Notes: generated by a model from the letters alone, not told the origin. Shown: positions 11,280-23,110, numbered from the stretch's first letter. The stretch is DNA of 64,000 bases from Amphiura filiformis (GCF_039555335.1 NC_092639.1:33016353-33080352), one strand, 5' to 3'. Program-made: numbers and translations.

Positions 11280-12175
11280 CCACGAGACTTGGTTGCTAAC
11301 GACGCATCCTCGTTACCCGGAAGTGATGTTGATTTTAGCAGTGGGTCATATGCATGATATAGAAATTATGCACCACCCTCGTCACGGTTGAGTGAGTTCT
11401 TGCCTTTCTTTCTGATTTAGATGGCCTCCCTGACTCTCCTTGTGAAAGCATTTGAGTCTCTGCCGAGTCACTTGGCCCCATCCCAGTCGATGACATGCTT
11501 GTGCTATGTGGTCAGTTATTGCCGATTTGTGCTGTTCTGTGGCGGAAAGCTTTCTACTGGCTCTAGTGAAATTTTTAGTTGCAATCCTTTCAGCGCCTTT
11601 CTGATGCTCTTTCTTTCGTACCCCAAATGGCCTACCAGTCTCTCCTATATAGGATTTAATTACAACCTTTGCACGGGATGTCATACACTACTTCGCTGGT
11701 CTGATCAATGTCCATTTTGTCTTTGGGTGGACAATGATACTTTAGAGAGGTTTAGTTGATTTCATGGCCGTTGTAAACCTTCTCTGGAGTTCCTCAGATG
11801 TACCATCCACATATAGTATTACAACCATGCCTTTTATAGGGTTCTCGTTTATCTACTTCTGAGGTTTGCAGTTGTTTTGTTGTTTGTTGTTTCACCTTGT
11901 CCACTGCCTCTCTGGGGTATTCACAAACCGCCAATGCCTTTATGATTCTTTGCTCCTCCTTTTTCTTATCTTCTTCCTCTGTAACAATCTTGTCTTTTCT
12001 GTCCATTAACGTCCTGATTACACCCAGTTTTTGAAACTCAATCGTGACGAGGGTGCATACTTTCTAGGTCAGGTATATGACCCACTGTTAAAATCAGCAT
12101 CACTTTCGGGTAACGAGGATGCGTCGTTAGCAACCAAGTCTCGCGGGAAAAACAGTGGACCAGTCCATCTGTGAT
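11280..12175 (-). mobile_element. Decayed Penelope-like element: reverse-transcriptase end plus GIY-YIG endonuclease
   Basis: On the - strand, 12006 to about 11760 encodes EEQRIIKALAVCEYPREAV and, after a frameshift, VVILYVDGTSEELQRRF, typical of the C-terminal part of Penelope reverse transcriptase. A short linker with IPCKGCN follows. Then, after another frameshift, comes SYIGETGRPFGVRKKEHQK, the GIY-YIG endonuclease start, with SAITDH further on. At 12040-12170 is an inverted copy of the terminal repeat found at 11290-11390, including GCTAACGACGCATCC; inverted terminal-repeat pieces are usual in this class. Stop codons and frameshifts make it inactive. Confidence 0.8.
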
Positions 12176-12299
12176 CAAACCATCAGCCAAGATGGCGAAA
12201 GCTCAGATTCGTGAGTAGTAATTTTTGGATGTGACTAACAAAAGTACCAGTTTATTCAATGACATTGTTGTTAAATTTTCGGCGTTTTTTGTTGTTGTT

Positions 12300-12700
12300 G
12301 TTGTTGCGGTTTTTTGTGCAAGTTGACGTCACTTACACGTCTGGCGTCTCCTGACTATTAACACACTCTCTCCTTCCCCTCTCCTATTCATAACGAAGGA
12401 CATCTGACATTGTCCAGAAGGCATCATAGCTGGCCAATAATACAGAAAACAAACGGTCGTTTTTAAAATCAAATTACTTCATTGTCCAAGTTGTCAGTGG
12501 TTGTAAGATACACAAATTACATTTATTTGTAACGTACAGTAATCACAGGAAGCAAACGAATCCCTCGTGAGGCTACCATTGACGATAGTGATTGAGACAA
12601 GTTGTATCACAAATCACTTAAAGTTGAATGACCTAATCTTGAGCAACAATAGCTGCACTCAGATAATTGCAAATTTATGAAATATTACTGACATATTGTA
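12300..12700 (+). repeat. Segment b of the triplication, unit 1
   Basis: Matches 14640-14975, sharing TTTTTAAAATCAAATTACTT and GTGATTGAGACAAGTTGTAT. The match resumes after a MITE at 15490-15540 (TGACATATTGTACAAG). No coding sequence. Confidence 0.65.
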
Positions 12701-12849
12701 CAAGCGCTCGTTGTTAATCAGATATTCTGCTTTTAATATGTTTGAAACTACAATGCCAAAAAATTGATAAAACATTTTATTCTCATTTTATTTCATTCAA
12801 TTTTAGATAATTGCACATAAAGTCATAACCTGCAAGGTTGTTACTTTTA

Positions 12850-13048
12850 CAAAAAGCAAAATGCGGTAATACCCAGAATCCTCTGCAATCGATGTTAACA
12901 TCGTCTGTCACTACGCACGTTTAACTACGCAGTAACGATGTGCCGTGATGTACGCATCGGTTTGATGTATTCTGGGTAACAATCGATAAAGGCTTTCAGG
13001 AATTACCGAAATGTTATGTCGGTGTGACAGCATCACATTTTGCTTTTA
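12850..13048. mobile_element. Small foldback MITE
   Basis: Nested inverted pairs: AAAAGCAAAATG / CATTTTGCTTTT on the outside and TACCCAGAAT / ATTCTGGGTA inside. 13050-13640 shows nothing further apart from a poly-T tract near 13650. Confidence 0.6.
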
Positions 13049-13679
13049 TATTAAACTGACAAAAACCTGTGAGAAAAAATAAATTTAAAGAATAAAAACA
13101 ACATACGCAACACAAATACAAAAGCATCTCTTAAATTATAATATATGACTAGTACAATACAATATTATGCATATTTTTAAATTCGTTTAAATACTTTGTT
13201 TGTCCGTGGGCACATGAGAAAGACAATAATATGTTATATAATTTCTTTGTTGTTACATTATTTTCTTACACAAAACCTTCCCATTTCATACGAAAGATAT
13301 TCAATTTATTTATTCTCTGAAAACAAGCTTTTTCTTCTTCAATATTTTACTTATGATGCTCTGACCCTGCAGTTTTTACATATGCGTTATTATCAATATA
13401 GTTTACTAGTTAAAGTTGCATTGTCTGCTGGTCTGGATTTGTGTTTATTTGTTGTCTTGTTTAATTGTTAACTGTTCTTCCTTTCTTATTAATTACATTC
13501 AGTTTCCTCTTGTAGCAAGCAATCGTTCCCAATTGTGCTTATACATGTATGTTCATGTGCAGGATGCATAGCCCATTATACCTACTTAACTAGATATAAA
13601 ATAATTTGATACCTTATATCTAGTTTTAAAACACAATACGCGCTTTGTTTTTTTTTTTTTTATTTTTTACCTAACCTGA

Positions 13680-13975
13680 GTATTTGACCGTAGTGTGCCT
13701 ACTATTACATTACGTGCTACATGTATACCTTTATTTGTTTTAGCTAAGCTTTGAGTATTTGCATGTGTGACCACACATTCCATTGACTGTGTAGGCGTCG
13801 AGTGGTAGTCAAAAGTTTAGAGACATTAAACGCGGTTTGAATAATTGCGTCCCGTAGTGTCATTCAGTAAATTGCCAAATTACTTCACTGATTATAGAAT
13901 GCTAAAAGAAGGATTCGTTGTGTCATCTGATGTGTTTGTGGTCACTCCAGATAGCATTGTGTTTGTTGTATTTTG
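13680..13975 (+). repeat. Segment c of the triplication, unit 1
   Basis: Strongly matches 17260-17560, including GCATGTGTGACCACACA, GTGTAGGCGTCGAGTGGTA and TAGAGACATTAAACGCG. It appears better preserved than the surrounding segments. No open frame is conserved. Confidence 0.7.
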
Positions 13976-14105
13976 TTAGACAAAATTTCTATCACGACCC
14001 AAAATCCGTTTAGTGTAACCTGTAGGCTTTAAAGTGGACTTTTAAAGGCACTGACCATTTTATGGAACATGCAGTGACATTCATAAGATTCAACTAATTG
14101 AATTG
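13976..14105 (+). repeat. Segment a of the triplication, unit 2
   Basis: Matches 10366-10525 (TTTCTATC...AAAATC.GTTTAGTGT...CATTTTATGGAACAT). 14105-14290 shows nothing else. Confidence 0.6.
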
Positions 14106-14294
14106 TATGCTACAAGCATTTTGAACAACTAAGATTCGAGAGGTTGTGATAATTGTCTCCCGTAGAAGCGAGAAGTAAACCTGACATCATCAGTGTATGT
14201 GGCCCATTTGTTTTACAAGGAATCAACAGTCATTTATCACGGGTTCATGTTAGGTCAGGAGATGCCAAGTTTCCTCGACACTTCATCCTGCTTT

Positions 14295-14618
14295 AGGGAC
14301 GCACCATTTGACTTCCAAGATGGGCTGGACGTTTTTGAAATTAAAAAAACACACTTCCATACAATATGAACAAAAAAAAAGTTTCCCCACTATCACTAAA
14401 AAAAACTTTTCCCACCACCGCTAAAAAAAAGAAACTTTTCTAATTGGGTTTACAATAGAGCAAAGCATTTTTTGTAAACACCTGGTCAATACCTAGTGTA
14501 AAAAAGTCTCGCCGCACTTCGACGGCGAAATATAAAAACATCACCGCCTTCGGTGGCGAAAAAACATAGCCCAACATCAACTCCCAACCATCCCCAAAGT
14601 CAAATGGTGCGTCCCTTA
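14295..14618. mobile_element. MITE with AGGGACGCACCATTTGAC termini
   Basis: A TIR of about 18 bp at both ends with a poly-A-rich centre. Related TCTAATGGTGCGT(C/T)CCT sequence occurs at 34680, 44390 and 52025. The Phe-rich ORF on the - strand is a by-product. Confidence 0.75.
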
Positions 14619-14639
14619 CAAAGTTGCCGTTATATTGTG

Positions 14640-14975
14640 GGCAGTTTTGTGACGTCACAGTGACGTCACTTTCACTACTCGCGTCTCCAGGAGATTATTG
14701 GCATATAACCTCTCCCGACTAAAAACGAAGTCTCAATCTAAAGGGCATCTTACCTAAGCAATAACACAAATGGTTGTTTTTAAAATCAAATTACTTCATT
14801 GTAAGTGTTTGAAGGATGGTACATTGCATTTATTTGTAAAGTTCAGTAATCACAGCAAGCAAACAAATCTCTTGTGAAACTGCCATTGACGATTTTAGTG
14901 ATTGAGACAAGTTGTATCACAGATCATTTTAGGTTCAATGACCTTATCTTAAACAATAGTGTACCAACTACTCCC
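14640..14975 (+). repeat. Segment b of the triplication, unit 2
   Basis: Partner of 12300-12700. Begins with a TGACGTCA-bearing stretch (GTGACGTCACAGTGACGTCA) that has only a weak match in unit 1. Confidence 0.65.
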
Positions 14976-14977
14976 AA

Positions 14978-15488
14978 TTGTAGAAAAATGTAACACTTAT
15001 TTGTTTGGCTTAATACCATTTTATTTTGTTTTAGGAGAACACACCCCAATCCTAATCCTTTAGGTGGCACTTAACTGGCAATAAAAGTCAAATTCTGCAA
15101 AATGATGCAAAAACATACATATTCTCATGTTTTCATACAATCGCAGTCACAACATTCTCAAGGACTTGGAACAAGTCTAAGAATTCAAAAATTATTAGGT
15201 TAATATTACAATTTTATGTTAAATTTAATAATTAGTTATTAAATATAATAAAATGTTATAAAAATATAATATTGATAAATGCTTTAGTCTTTATTTTACA
15301 TACAAACAGAAAAAAACAAAATCACATATTTTGGCCCAAACCTTGGCCAAATATAAAAATTTTGCTTTTATTGCCAGTTAGTTCCAACTAAACTATTAGG
15401 ATTGAGTTATGTTTTACTTGGCCAAGCAGTATACCTAACATATTTTAGTACAAAAATAGTATGTATTCTTCTGAGAATCGGGAGTAAC
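14978..15488. mobile_element. MITE related to 55020-55320
   Basis: It is missing from unit 1 of the triplication, so it is an insertion. It has a short ACTCCCAATT / GAATCGGGAGT inverted pair, and the interior shares CCTAATCCTTT, AATAAAAGTCAAA and ATTGCCAGTTA with 55020-55320. Confidence 0.55.
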
Positions 15489-15587
15489 ATTATACAAATT
15501 ATTCAGACTTTATGAAACATTATGACATATTGTACAAGTACTTTGGATTCTTTTACGAATTAGATATAAGCTTAAGCAAAACAAATG

Positions 15588-16230
15588 AGCGTTTATTGCG
15601 TTTCGACAGTATTTTTGTGGGACATGAGAGCACCTCAGACCTATCGAATTGCATTCTGAATACGAAGCATGTCTTTCTGATATCAAATATTTTCATTTTT
15701 GAAAATCACAATATAATACAAATTTTATGACAAATTATAAAAATTGATATTTTTCAAATTTTTGATATATAACAGTCCTCGAAGTAAATTATATAAATCT
15801 AATGACATATTCTTAAAGTGTATGTAGCAGGGAGGAAAAGCCGACGGTCAATTGAAAATTTTGACCTTTCATATTGAAGATATGGATTTTTTCCCAAAAA
15901 GACCTAATTTTTTTGGTGTTTTGGGAAAAAATCCATATCTTCAATACGAAAGGTCAAAATTTTCAATTGATCGTCGGCTTTTCATCCCACCTACATACAC
16001 TTTAAGTATAAATCATCAAATTTATAAAGTTTACTTCAAGTACTGTTAAATATCAAAAATATCAATTTTTAATGATTTGCCATAAAATGTGTATTGAATT
16101 GTGAATTTCAAAAATCAAAATTATTTGATATCAGAATGACATTCTTCGTATTCAGAATGCAATTCGATATGTCTGATGTGCTCTAATGTCCAAAATAAAT
16201 ACTGTCCAAACGTTCATACCCCAGCCCTTA
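15588..16230. mobile_element. Long-palindrome MITE, copy 2
   Basis: Same family as 9343-10013. The centre is an almost perfect hairpin around 15865-15960. The left terminus is slightly truncated. Confidence 0.8.
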
Positions 16231-16249
16231 ACGAGATACCGTATTATTA

Positions 16250-16388
16250 GTTATTAGGTGAAGCGGATGTATGGTACGGGAAATTATCGTGCGCGAAGTG
16301 TCATACTGGGTGAAGCCGAAGGCTGAACCCAGTATGACACTGAGCGCACGATAATTTCCCGTACCATACCGACGCTGAACCTAATAAC
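16250..16388. mobile_element. 140-bp hairpin MITE
   Basis: Arms of about 65 bp (GGTACGGGAAATTATCGTGC and inverse; CAGTATGACACT and inverse) meet at AGCCGAAGGCT near 16320. Confidence 0.8.
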
Positions 16389-17259
16389 GAATTTATCATA
16401 CCACCACTAAGTCATTCTAAATATTGAAATAATTACGTTTTTAAACATTTTAATTGCTGCTAAATAGGTAGACTATGCCATAGTCGAATTGTATTAACTA
16501 TGTTATTATTAGTCATGATGAACCCATTTCGTTGAACTCAAAATTATACTGATGTTTATTAAAATTAAAGTATTCAATAGTAAAACGGTCATAAAGAGTT
16601 AAAAATATCAGATGATTAGTGACAATAAAAAGTAATTGAATGCAACACTATCTTGCATAATTATAACGGCTCACTTTAATACTGAACAATTCTGATTTTG
16701 GAATCTACCAGTTTATCATTGTTTATTGATAGCGAAACCCTTGGGAAGCTAACAAACAGAGGGAGTAGGGTGACTGATCAGATGTGAAAATCTATCAATT
16801 GTGCACACATTAATTAAATCAGAGTTTTAAGCTTAAATACAATATCTAGAGTATGCACAATGGGCAAGTGGACTACGGGGTAGTCTACTAAATAGGAAAA
16901 ACATTACAAAAAATTGATGACTGTTCCGCGTATTACAGATTGCGTGCATTTTACGCGCCCGGTTTACGCGAATCGCCTTCATACACGTACCTCGCCGTAC
17001 ATGCGTATCGGGCTTGCGAAATACGCTCTCACTGACTAGATATAAAGCGTAAAATACGAACTCACTGACTAGATACGAACATATATCAGGTTAGCGGTGT
17101 TCTTTGATGTTTCCCTTAGTGGTATGATAAAATGTAATAATATATAATTGTCAAGCGCCTCACTTTTGCATCAATTCAAAATCGCAATTAGCCCCCATCT
17201 TTTGTACTATATTTTAGTTTTTACCCATTGTCTTAACAAATAAAAATAATAATAAATAG

Positions 17260-17620
17260 TACCCGACCTGAGTAAATGTGTGTAGCTACTATTAGATTAC
17301 GTGCTGCAGTACCTTTATTTGTTTTAGCTGAGCTTTGTGTATTTGCATGTGTGACCACACAGTCCATTGACTGTGTAGGCGTCGAGTGGTAATCTAAAGT
17401 TTAGAGACATTAAACGCGATCTGAATAATTGCATCCCGTAGTGTCATTCAGTAAATTGGCAAATTACTTGACTGCTTATAGAATGATATTAAAAAAAGGA
17501 TTCGTTTGTGTCATCTGATGTCTTTGTGGTCAAATCAGTGAAATGGTATCGTGTTTGTTTTGTTTTTTGGAAACGCAATTTCTTTTACGGTTTAGTGTTA
17601 TTGTACTGTTGGTCTAATAT
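17260..17620 (+). repeat. Segment c of unit 2 and start of unit 3 of the triplication
   Basis: 17260-17560 matches 13680-13970, and 17510-17620 carries the next segment a. The 17620-18770 interval shows no recognisable feature. Confidence 0.6.
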
Positions 17621-18979
17621 ATGGATGATTAAATCGTGATACGTGTGGTGCAGTTTAAAAGAACGAGACAAACTAATGTGGCAAACCCAAAGGATGGCAA
17701 TTCCACTGGGGCATTTTTAAAGTGAAAATATTGTGCATTAGCAAAAGACACAAACAAAATATCGTTATTAATTTCCCGTGTAATTCCCCGATGATTTGAA
17801 TACATATATCATTCTGGGATTTGTAAATATAAATTTAAAATGAATTGGGCAACTAAAAACGGGGCTTCTGTTTTACAGCTATGTCTTGATAGTGGTTTGA
17901 TTTCGTTTTATTCCTAACTTTATTATTTTTAACTATTGTTTCTTTCATTGTTGTGCTTATTGTTTGTTTGTCATTGTTGGGTGACAGTAAGATGACAGAC
18001 AAAAACCATAATGTCATTTCACACGACTGTTATTGATGCGCAAGATATGTCACAACTTGTATTAATAGTAATTGGCAACAATATTTTCCGTGTTGTTACC
18101 AAGGCCAAACGAATGAAATGAATATTTGCGTGTATATCACTAAATTGAAATATCCATCTCCGGTTGCATGATTTCATTCTATGTATGTGGCGATTTTTTA
18201 TATAATTACTTTAGCTTCCTTTACAGCATGAAGGAACCTACAATTTGAAAATGTCAAATTACTCAAATATTCAAGCAGCGTGTAGTCATTTAGGGCTTTG
18301 TTATACACAGTATGAACTCGGATAGGTTTACAAAGACCACAAAGAGCATACCGGTAAGCTAATCTCTTAAAATGTCATTTGGCTGTGAGATAAGTATGCA
18401 ATAATTTCATAACTCGATACTGCAAAGCTCAAGTCATGATTAATAGATCTAGAACATTCCCTTTGGACATCAATTGTTTCGTAAATTTGGCAAATTTGAC
18501 ATTATCTTTCTACAACTTGAGAGTTTAAAATTAATAATTTTTGTAAATCTGGTCCTGAAAATAAATATCCATGTATAATGTGTATTAAATTCTTTTAATT
18601 CTTATCAATACACAATGAGAATATCCAGGGAGTATATGTTGTATTTTACTCCTTTCTTCTGTGACATTTCTTTTTTGTTTTAAATTCAGATGAATAATAA
18701 ATAATGTTTCAAAATTGATCTTTTCTATTGAAGCAGATGATTTCATCTGACTTTAAGGGTAAACGACCTTTTAGATCATTTTGCATACTCTGGCTATTAC
18801 ATTTTTAAAAGCATAAAACTCTGATATGTATTAATTTGTGTGCAATTGATAGATTTTCACATCTGATCTTTTCAGTCACCATACTCCCTCTGTTTGTTAG
18901 CTTCCGAAGTGGATTTTTTGCTTGGGCTTTCGCGATCAATAAACTGGTAGATTCCAAAATCAGAATTGTTCAGTATTAA

Positions 18980-20087
18980 CAGTGGACTTCGGGTATATAT
19001 ATAAATGCGCATTTATAAATGCGCAGAATTAGCCATACCGTGTTCAACGATGTAAGGTAGGATCACAAATTTATAGGCGAAAAGAGGTTACAAGGAAAAT
19101 TGGTTTTGCAAAATAGTGGCATTGATTGCAAAGGGCAAAATATTTTGACCCGAAACATAAACTCTTTATTTGGATTTTCCATTACGGGGAAAAAATTTAT
19201 CACGGAAAAGCTAGATATAGCTGATTTAAAAAGTTATATTTCATTATTTCCGTGCTAAATGGGCGTGGCAATTGGCCATATTGATGACGAAATGTGATTC
19301 TTACTGGCATTAAGGTCAGAACTGGGTAGCTGCCGATGATGTTATTTGATAATGTTTGCACGTTGGGAACTTAGGGGGTGGAATTTTCTTCGGAAGGAAG
19401 AGGTCATGGATTTATTTATTTTGGAGTCAAGATAAGTACCCCCCCGTAGCGCCGCCAATGAACATAACTCTGACCCTAATTTTTCTAATTATAACGTAAA
19501 TTGAGGAAACTATAACTTTAGCCCTTTCGGTATAATGACCCTCTCAAACTAATAGGCTAGATGCCAGTTGACCTCCTCAATTCTAATTTACTCATTCGCT
19601 CGCAAATGGACAAAAAACAAATTCAAAAGTTTTAAGCACCTTTTTGTCCCCCATGCTAAATCGGTAATCTGTACACCCTTTGTCACCCTTTGACGTACAA
19701 TTTAGAGTATAAACACGTAGATAACTGTACATGATCTAATCATCCCGGCTGGAAGATGTTGAGGAAGACTCGTATACTATACATCACGCTCATACGTTAT
19801 ATGACAATAAATAATATTTATAAAATTATAAGTAAGGCGAGAAAGAGAGAAACCCTGTTCTACGGGCGAACGGAATTTTCAAGTAGGGTCGGTCGGTCGG
19901 TTGGTATTTTTTTTTTTTTTTTAAATAACCCAAAAATCACAAAATCTGTAAATAAATTTCAATTTGAGAAAATACAAAAAAAAATTGTCCTGAAAATTCC
20001 GAAATCTGGGGTCGGCATTCATTTGTACAGGAAAAATTTGTTTCCCAATTTGTTCAAAATAGAACAGGGTTTTCGTTTTTCGTCGAA

Positions 20088-20142
<55 letters not shown>

Positions 20143-20432
20143 ATATATAAATAAATAAATAAATATAAATAAACAAATAAACATTAGTTATGTTTGTACA
20201 TGGGGGAACTGTGCAATAAATGATTTTGATATCCATGATTTATCCTTGCAAATTTATACATCGAACCTCCAGCCAATGTTCCTTGCCAGTGCTAGCCACG
20301 AAAAACTGTAGCCACTCCTTCAATGGTCGCCATTTCAGTGACTGACAGTGATGTAATGCAAATATGGCGCTGGCCATCTGGTCACGTGCGCATTTATAAA
20401 AGCGCATTTATATATACAACCGAAGTCTACTG
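18980..20432. mobile_element. Non-autonomous TIR element (1453 bp) with 5-bp ATTAA target duplication
   Basis: Ends are CAGTGGACTTCGG...TATATATAAATGCGC and the inverse, closing with CCGAAGTCTACTG. The flanks are ATTAA (18975-18979) and ATTAA (20433-20437). The other arm of the host inverted repeat (around 16670) shows the unoccupied site with a single ATTAA. It contains an AAAT microsatellite and a GGTCGGTCGGTCGG patch; no transposase. Confidence 0.8.
20085..20182. repeat. AAAT microsatellite
   Basis: About 24 units of AAAT/AAATA. It generates spurious Leu-Phe-Ile-Tyr ORFs on the - strand. Confidence 0.95.
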
Positions 20433-20640
20433 ATTAAAATGAGCCATTATGCAAGATATGTTGCATTCAATAACATAAGTATACTTTACTTTTACTGTCA
20501 CTAATTATATAAACTCTTTATAACCATTTTACTATTAATTATAATACACATCAGTATAATTTTGAGTTCCAACAGCATGCGTTCATCATAATTAATAATA
20601 ACATATTTTTATTTATCAAAATTCGACTATGGCATAGTGT

Positions 20641-21690
20641 AAGTGTGCGGGTTGCCAGTTGTTGTCTTTGTCTTTAAAGAGAATTTTGTTGGCCAATAAA
20701 TATCATATGCGGAAAGAAATAGTGCCTCCGGTAGCTAAGATTTACGAGTTTCATATACATAGTTTAAATAGGCTCTGCTTTTTTTTATTTGTTTTAACAG
20801 AGTCTTTTATCGTGGAGTTGTTTAAACATTATAAAATCAAAGATAGTGGCATATTGTGTTCCAATATCTGTGACAAAATTGAGACCACCTTCCCTAGTTT
20901 CATACTACTTGTACAATGATGACGACTGTTAAGTGAAGCAGGTGACGTGTGCACATCATCGAATGCACATGCGCACAGCTTCAGTGTTGTATACACGGGT
21001 ACGTTAAAAGACTCCGAATAAAAAATAGATGTGCGCAAAAACGCGCAAAGAAAATTCATACTTTTATTCTCACTGGGGAGCCTCTTCCATCCCGCCCCGC
21101 GTCCTGTCTGTCTGTGTCCGCTCTCTTTTTCTCTCGCTCTTCCCAATCGCTCTATAGCTCTACCCTTTATCTCTCTCTCTGTCTCGCAGTCATATTTTGT
21201 CTCTCCCTCTCATCCTGTCTTTTCCGATCTTTTTGTGTGTAGAAGGGTTCGTCACTCCTCCAACACAATGTGTCTGCATCCACGCAGGTTCTGATTTATG
21301 CACTTATTGGTGCTTTTATAGTGATCCTAGAACGTGGTTGATAAATGACCAAGTTTGGTGTATCCTTCATGCAAGAGGGGCACGAAATTTCGTGTCCTCT
21401 TACACGAAGGATAAACCCCCTTTTTAGAGTCATGAGGTCAATTATGACTTACAACCTAAGCAGATTTGAATTCTAATTCATTTTGAAATGCATGCATGGC
21501 TGTTATCTTATTCTAGAAGCTTCGTGAATTTGGACAAATTGTCTAGTCTATAGGGTTTTCAAATCATAACTACAAACTTGCACGTGTTGACAGGTTGTTA
21601 TTAGATTGTCAACACAGTATTTTATTTTTATTTGAGTTACCATTCTGCTCATGACATTACAAATCGGCTAATTGTTTATTCCGTTTGTAT
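20641..21690. other. Non-coding stretch with a CT-rich tract
   Basis: 21100-21230 is CT/TCTG-rich and produces overlapping Ser-rich ORFs. The GCAAGAGGGGCACG...CGTGTCCTCTTACACG stretch at 21371-21406 is a small hairpin. No gene beyond the microexon that follows. Confidence 0.5.
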
Positions 21691-21698
21691 TTTTACAG

Positions 21699-21737
21699 GA
21701 AACCAGGCCTTATTATTACGACACACCGCCATGGGAG
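21699..21737 (+). CDS. Candidate 39-nt microexon (ETRPYYYDTPPWE)
   Basis: The acceptor is TATTTTTACAG and the donor GAG|GTAAGAA, both close to consensus. The 39-nt phase-0 exon encodes ETRPYYYDTPPWE. Its phase allows direct joining to the next recognised exon (35580 in the intact copy, 25.9 kb in the damaged copy), which continues with a similar proline-rich sequence (RQSLPPPEP). It matches the microexon at 7946 in length, phase and residue pattern. This is the best candidate for the exon directly before the pro-domain exon of the neurotrophin/Spatzle-like gene. No homology outside this window could be tested. Confidence 0.55.
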
Positions 21738-22114
21738 GTAAGAATATAATATATTATTAACCATTGTCGTATTACGGGGGTTGTACCACTCCCTAATAGA
21801 TTTTTCCTGATGCACCAAGACCCTCAAATAAGCGCACAAATGGCTTAATCTAATCTTAGATGCATCATTTGTGCTTATTTAGGCGACAGCAAATTGACCT
21901 ACCATTTTACAATTGAGCAGGGTGGTCGATCAAACTACGAGGTTTCTTGAGACCGAGCTCTGCCGATCTAACATTGCCTCTGATTGGTCAATTACATGAT
22001 ATCTTCACTTTAATCACCAATCAAAATGGAGCTTTGCAAATAATTCACCATCATTTTTTTTATTTTAACAATGTTGCTGATTGGGCCAATTGATAATGAA
22101 AACTTCTTTTATTA

Positions 22115-23110
22115 TCCTCCTAAGAGCCAGTATGTGGCTGACAGTAGTTCTTCCTATTCTGAAGCCATTCTAATTGTTTCGCAGAAGTCTATCAACTTTA
22201 GGTCTTAATCTGTTGAGTATCATCCTATTGAAGGTTTTGGCCACTATAGAGGATAGGCTGATGCAACGGTAGTTCCCTCCTTGACTTAGGTCTCCTGACT
22301 TTGGTCTTGGGATTATGTTAAGAATAGAACTCTGATCATTCGTTCTTTCTTTCAGCAATACATCGTTGCGAAATCCTAGCACCAGGTCATCCAGGTCACA
22401 TTTCTTTACGACTTCTGGTGCGATGCCGCCTTCTCCACTACTTTTTCCTTCTGCTATTGCTGTCTTTGCCTTTGTATATTCTTCATGGTTAAAAGGACCA
22501 ACCGCAATCGTGAGATCACCTCCTCCCTCTATACCTGGGGAACTTCCTGGTAGGTCTTTGAAATGATGATACCAGTTGTTAACCATTTCCATCTGAGTGT
22601 CTCCTTTCAACTGGCCTCTCATTGACGGCATTAATGTCATTAATCAGTCTCCACCTCTGACTGTGCTTACAGTTGTCATGTGCTTGGTGTTGAGATCATC
22701 CTCTATTGCCTGGTTATAGGCTCCTGCTAATTCAGACTTTGCCTGGTTGTAACTGAGCCTGTTGTCTTCGGTTGTGCTTTCTTGATATGTCTCGTAAGCA
22801 TCTTTGATTTTCTGTCTTTCTATTGATACTCTGTGATCACTTTAGAAGCACGTCTTCCTGATTTTCTTTCTAACAGGGATGATCTTCTCCGTTGCTTCTG
22901 CAGTGCCGCTTATAAATCTCTCGGTCGCATTTTCATCGATATCTTCTAGAGGCTGGAATCTGTTGCGTACCTCAATTGTGTATTCCTGCTGTAACTTGCT
23001 GAGTGAACACAGTACCCTCCAGTCGTAGTGTTTCTTTCTTGGCAAAGCCTTGCTCTTTCTTAGACTTAGTCTGATCCTTGCTGATTCGATACTATGATCA
23101 GATCCTATGC
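22115..23110 (-). pseudogene. LINE (non-LTR) retrotransposon fragment: endonuclease end to reverse-transcriptase start
   Basis: Read on the - strand from about 23107: GSDHSIESARIRLSLRK (the SDH end of an APE-type endonuclease), then KHYDWRVLCSLSKLQQEYTI (linker), then NWYHHFKDLPGSSP, then DLDDLVLGFRNDVLL, PRPKSGDLSQGGNYR and SLSSIVAKTFNRMILNR (first reverse-transcriptase motifs). It continues NGFRIGRTTV after an in-frame TAG at 22168-22170. Frameshift or missing sequence between 22640 and 22842 and the stop codon show it is dead. It lies in the presumed intron between the 21699 microexon and the pro-domain exon, in the opposite orientation. Confidence 0.85.

Larger units (their letters stand above)
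16470..20640. mobile_element. Long terminal-inverted-repeat element (~4.2 kb including a nested insertion)
   Basis: The left arm (16470-16865) reappears inverted as 18780-18979 plus 20438-20640, including ACTATGCCATAGTCGAATT and its inverse at the outer ends and CAAACAGAGGGAGTA and its inverse inside. The right arm is interrupted by the insertion at 18980-20432. The interior includes segment c of the triplication (17260-17560). No transposase ORF is present. Confidence 0.7.

Noticed and set aside
19921-20236. Leu-Phe-Ile-Tyr repeat ORFs on the - strand
   Set aside because: Translations of an AAAT microsatellite inside a transposable element.
21031-21294. Overlapping Ser/Leu-rich ORFs
   Set aside because: Caused by a CT-rich simple-sequence tract.
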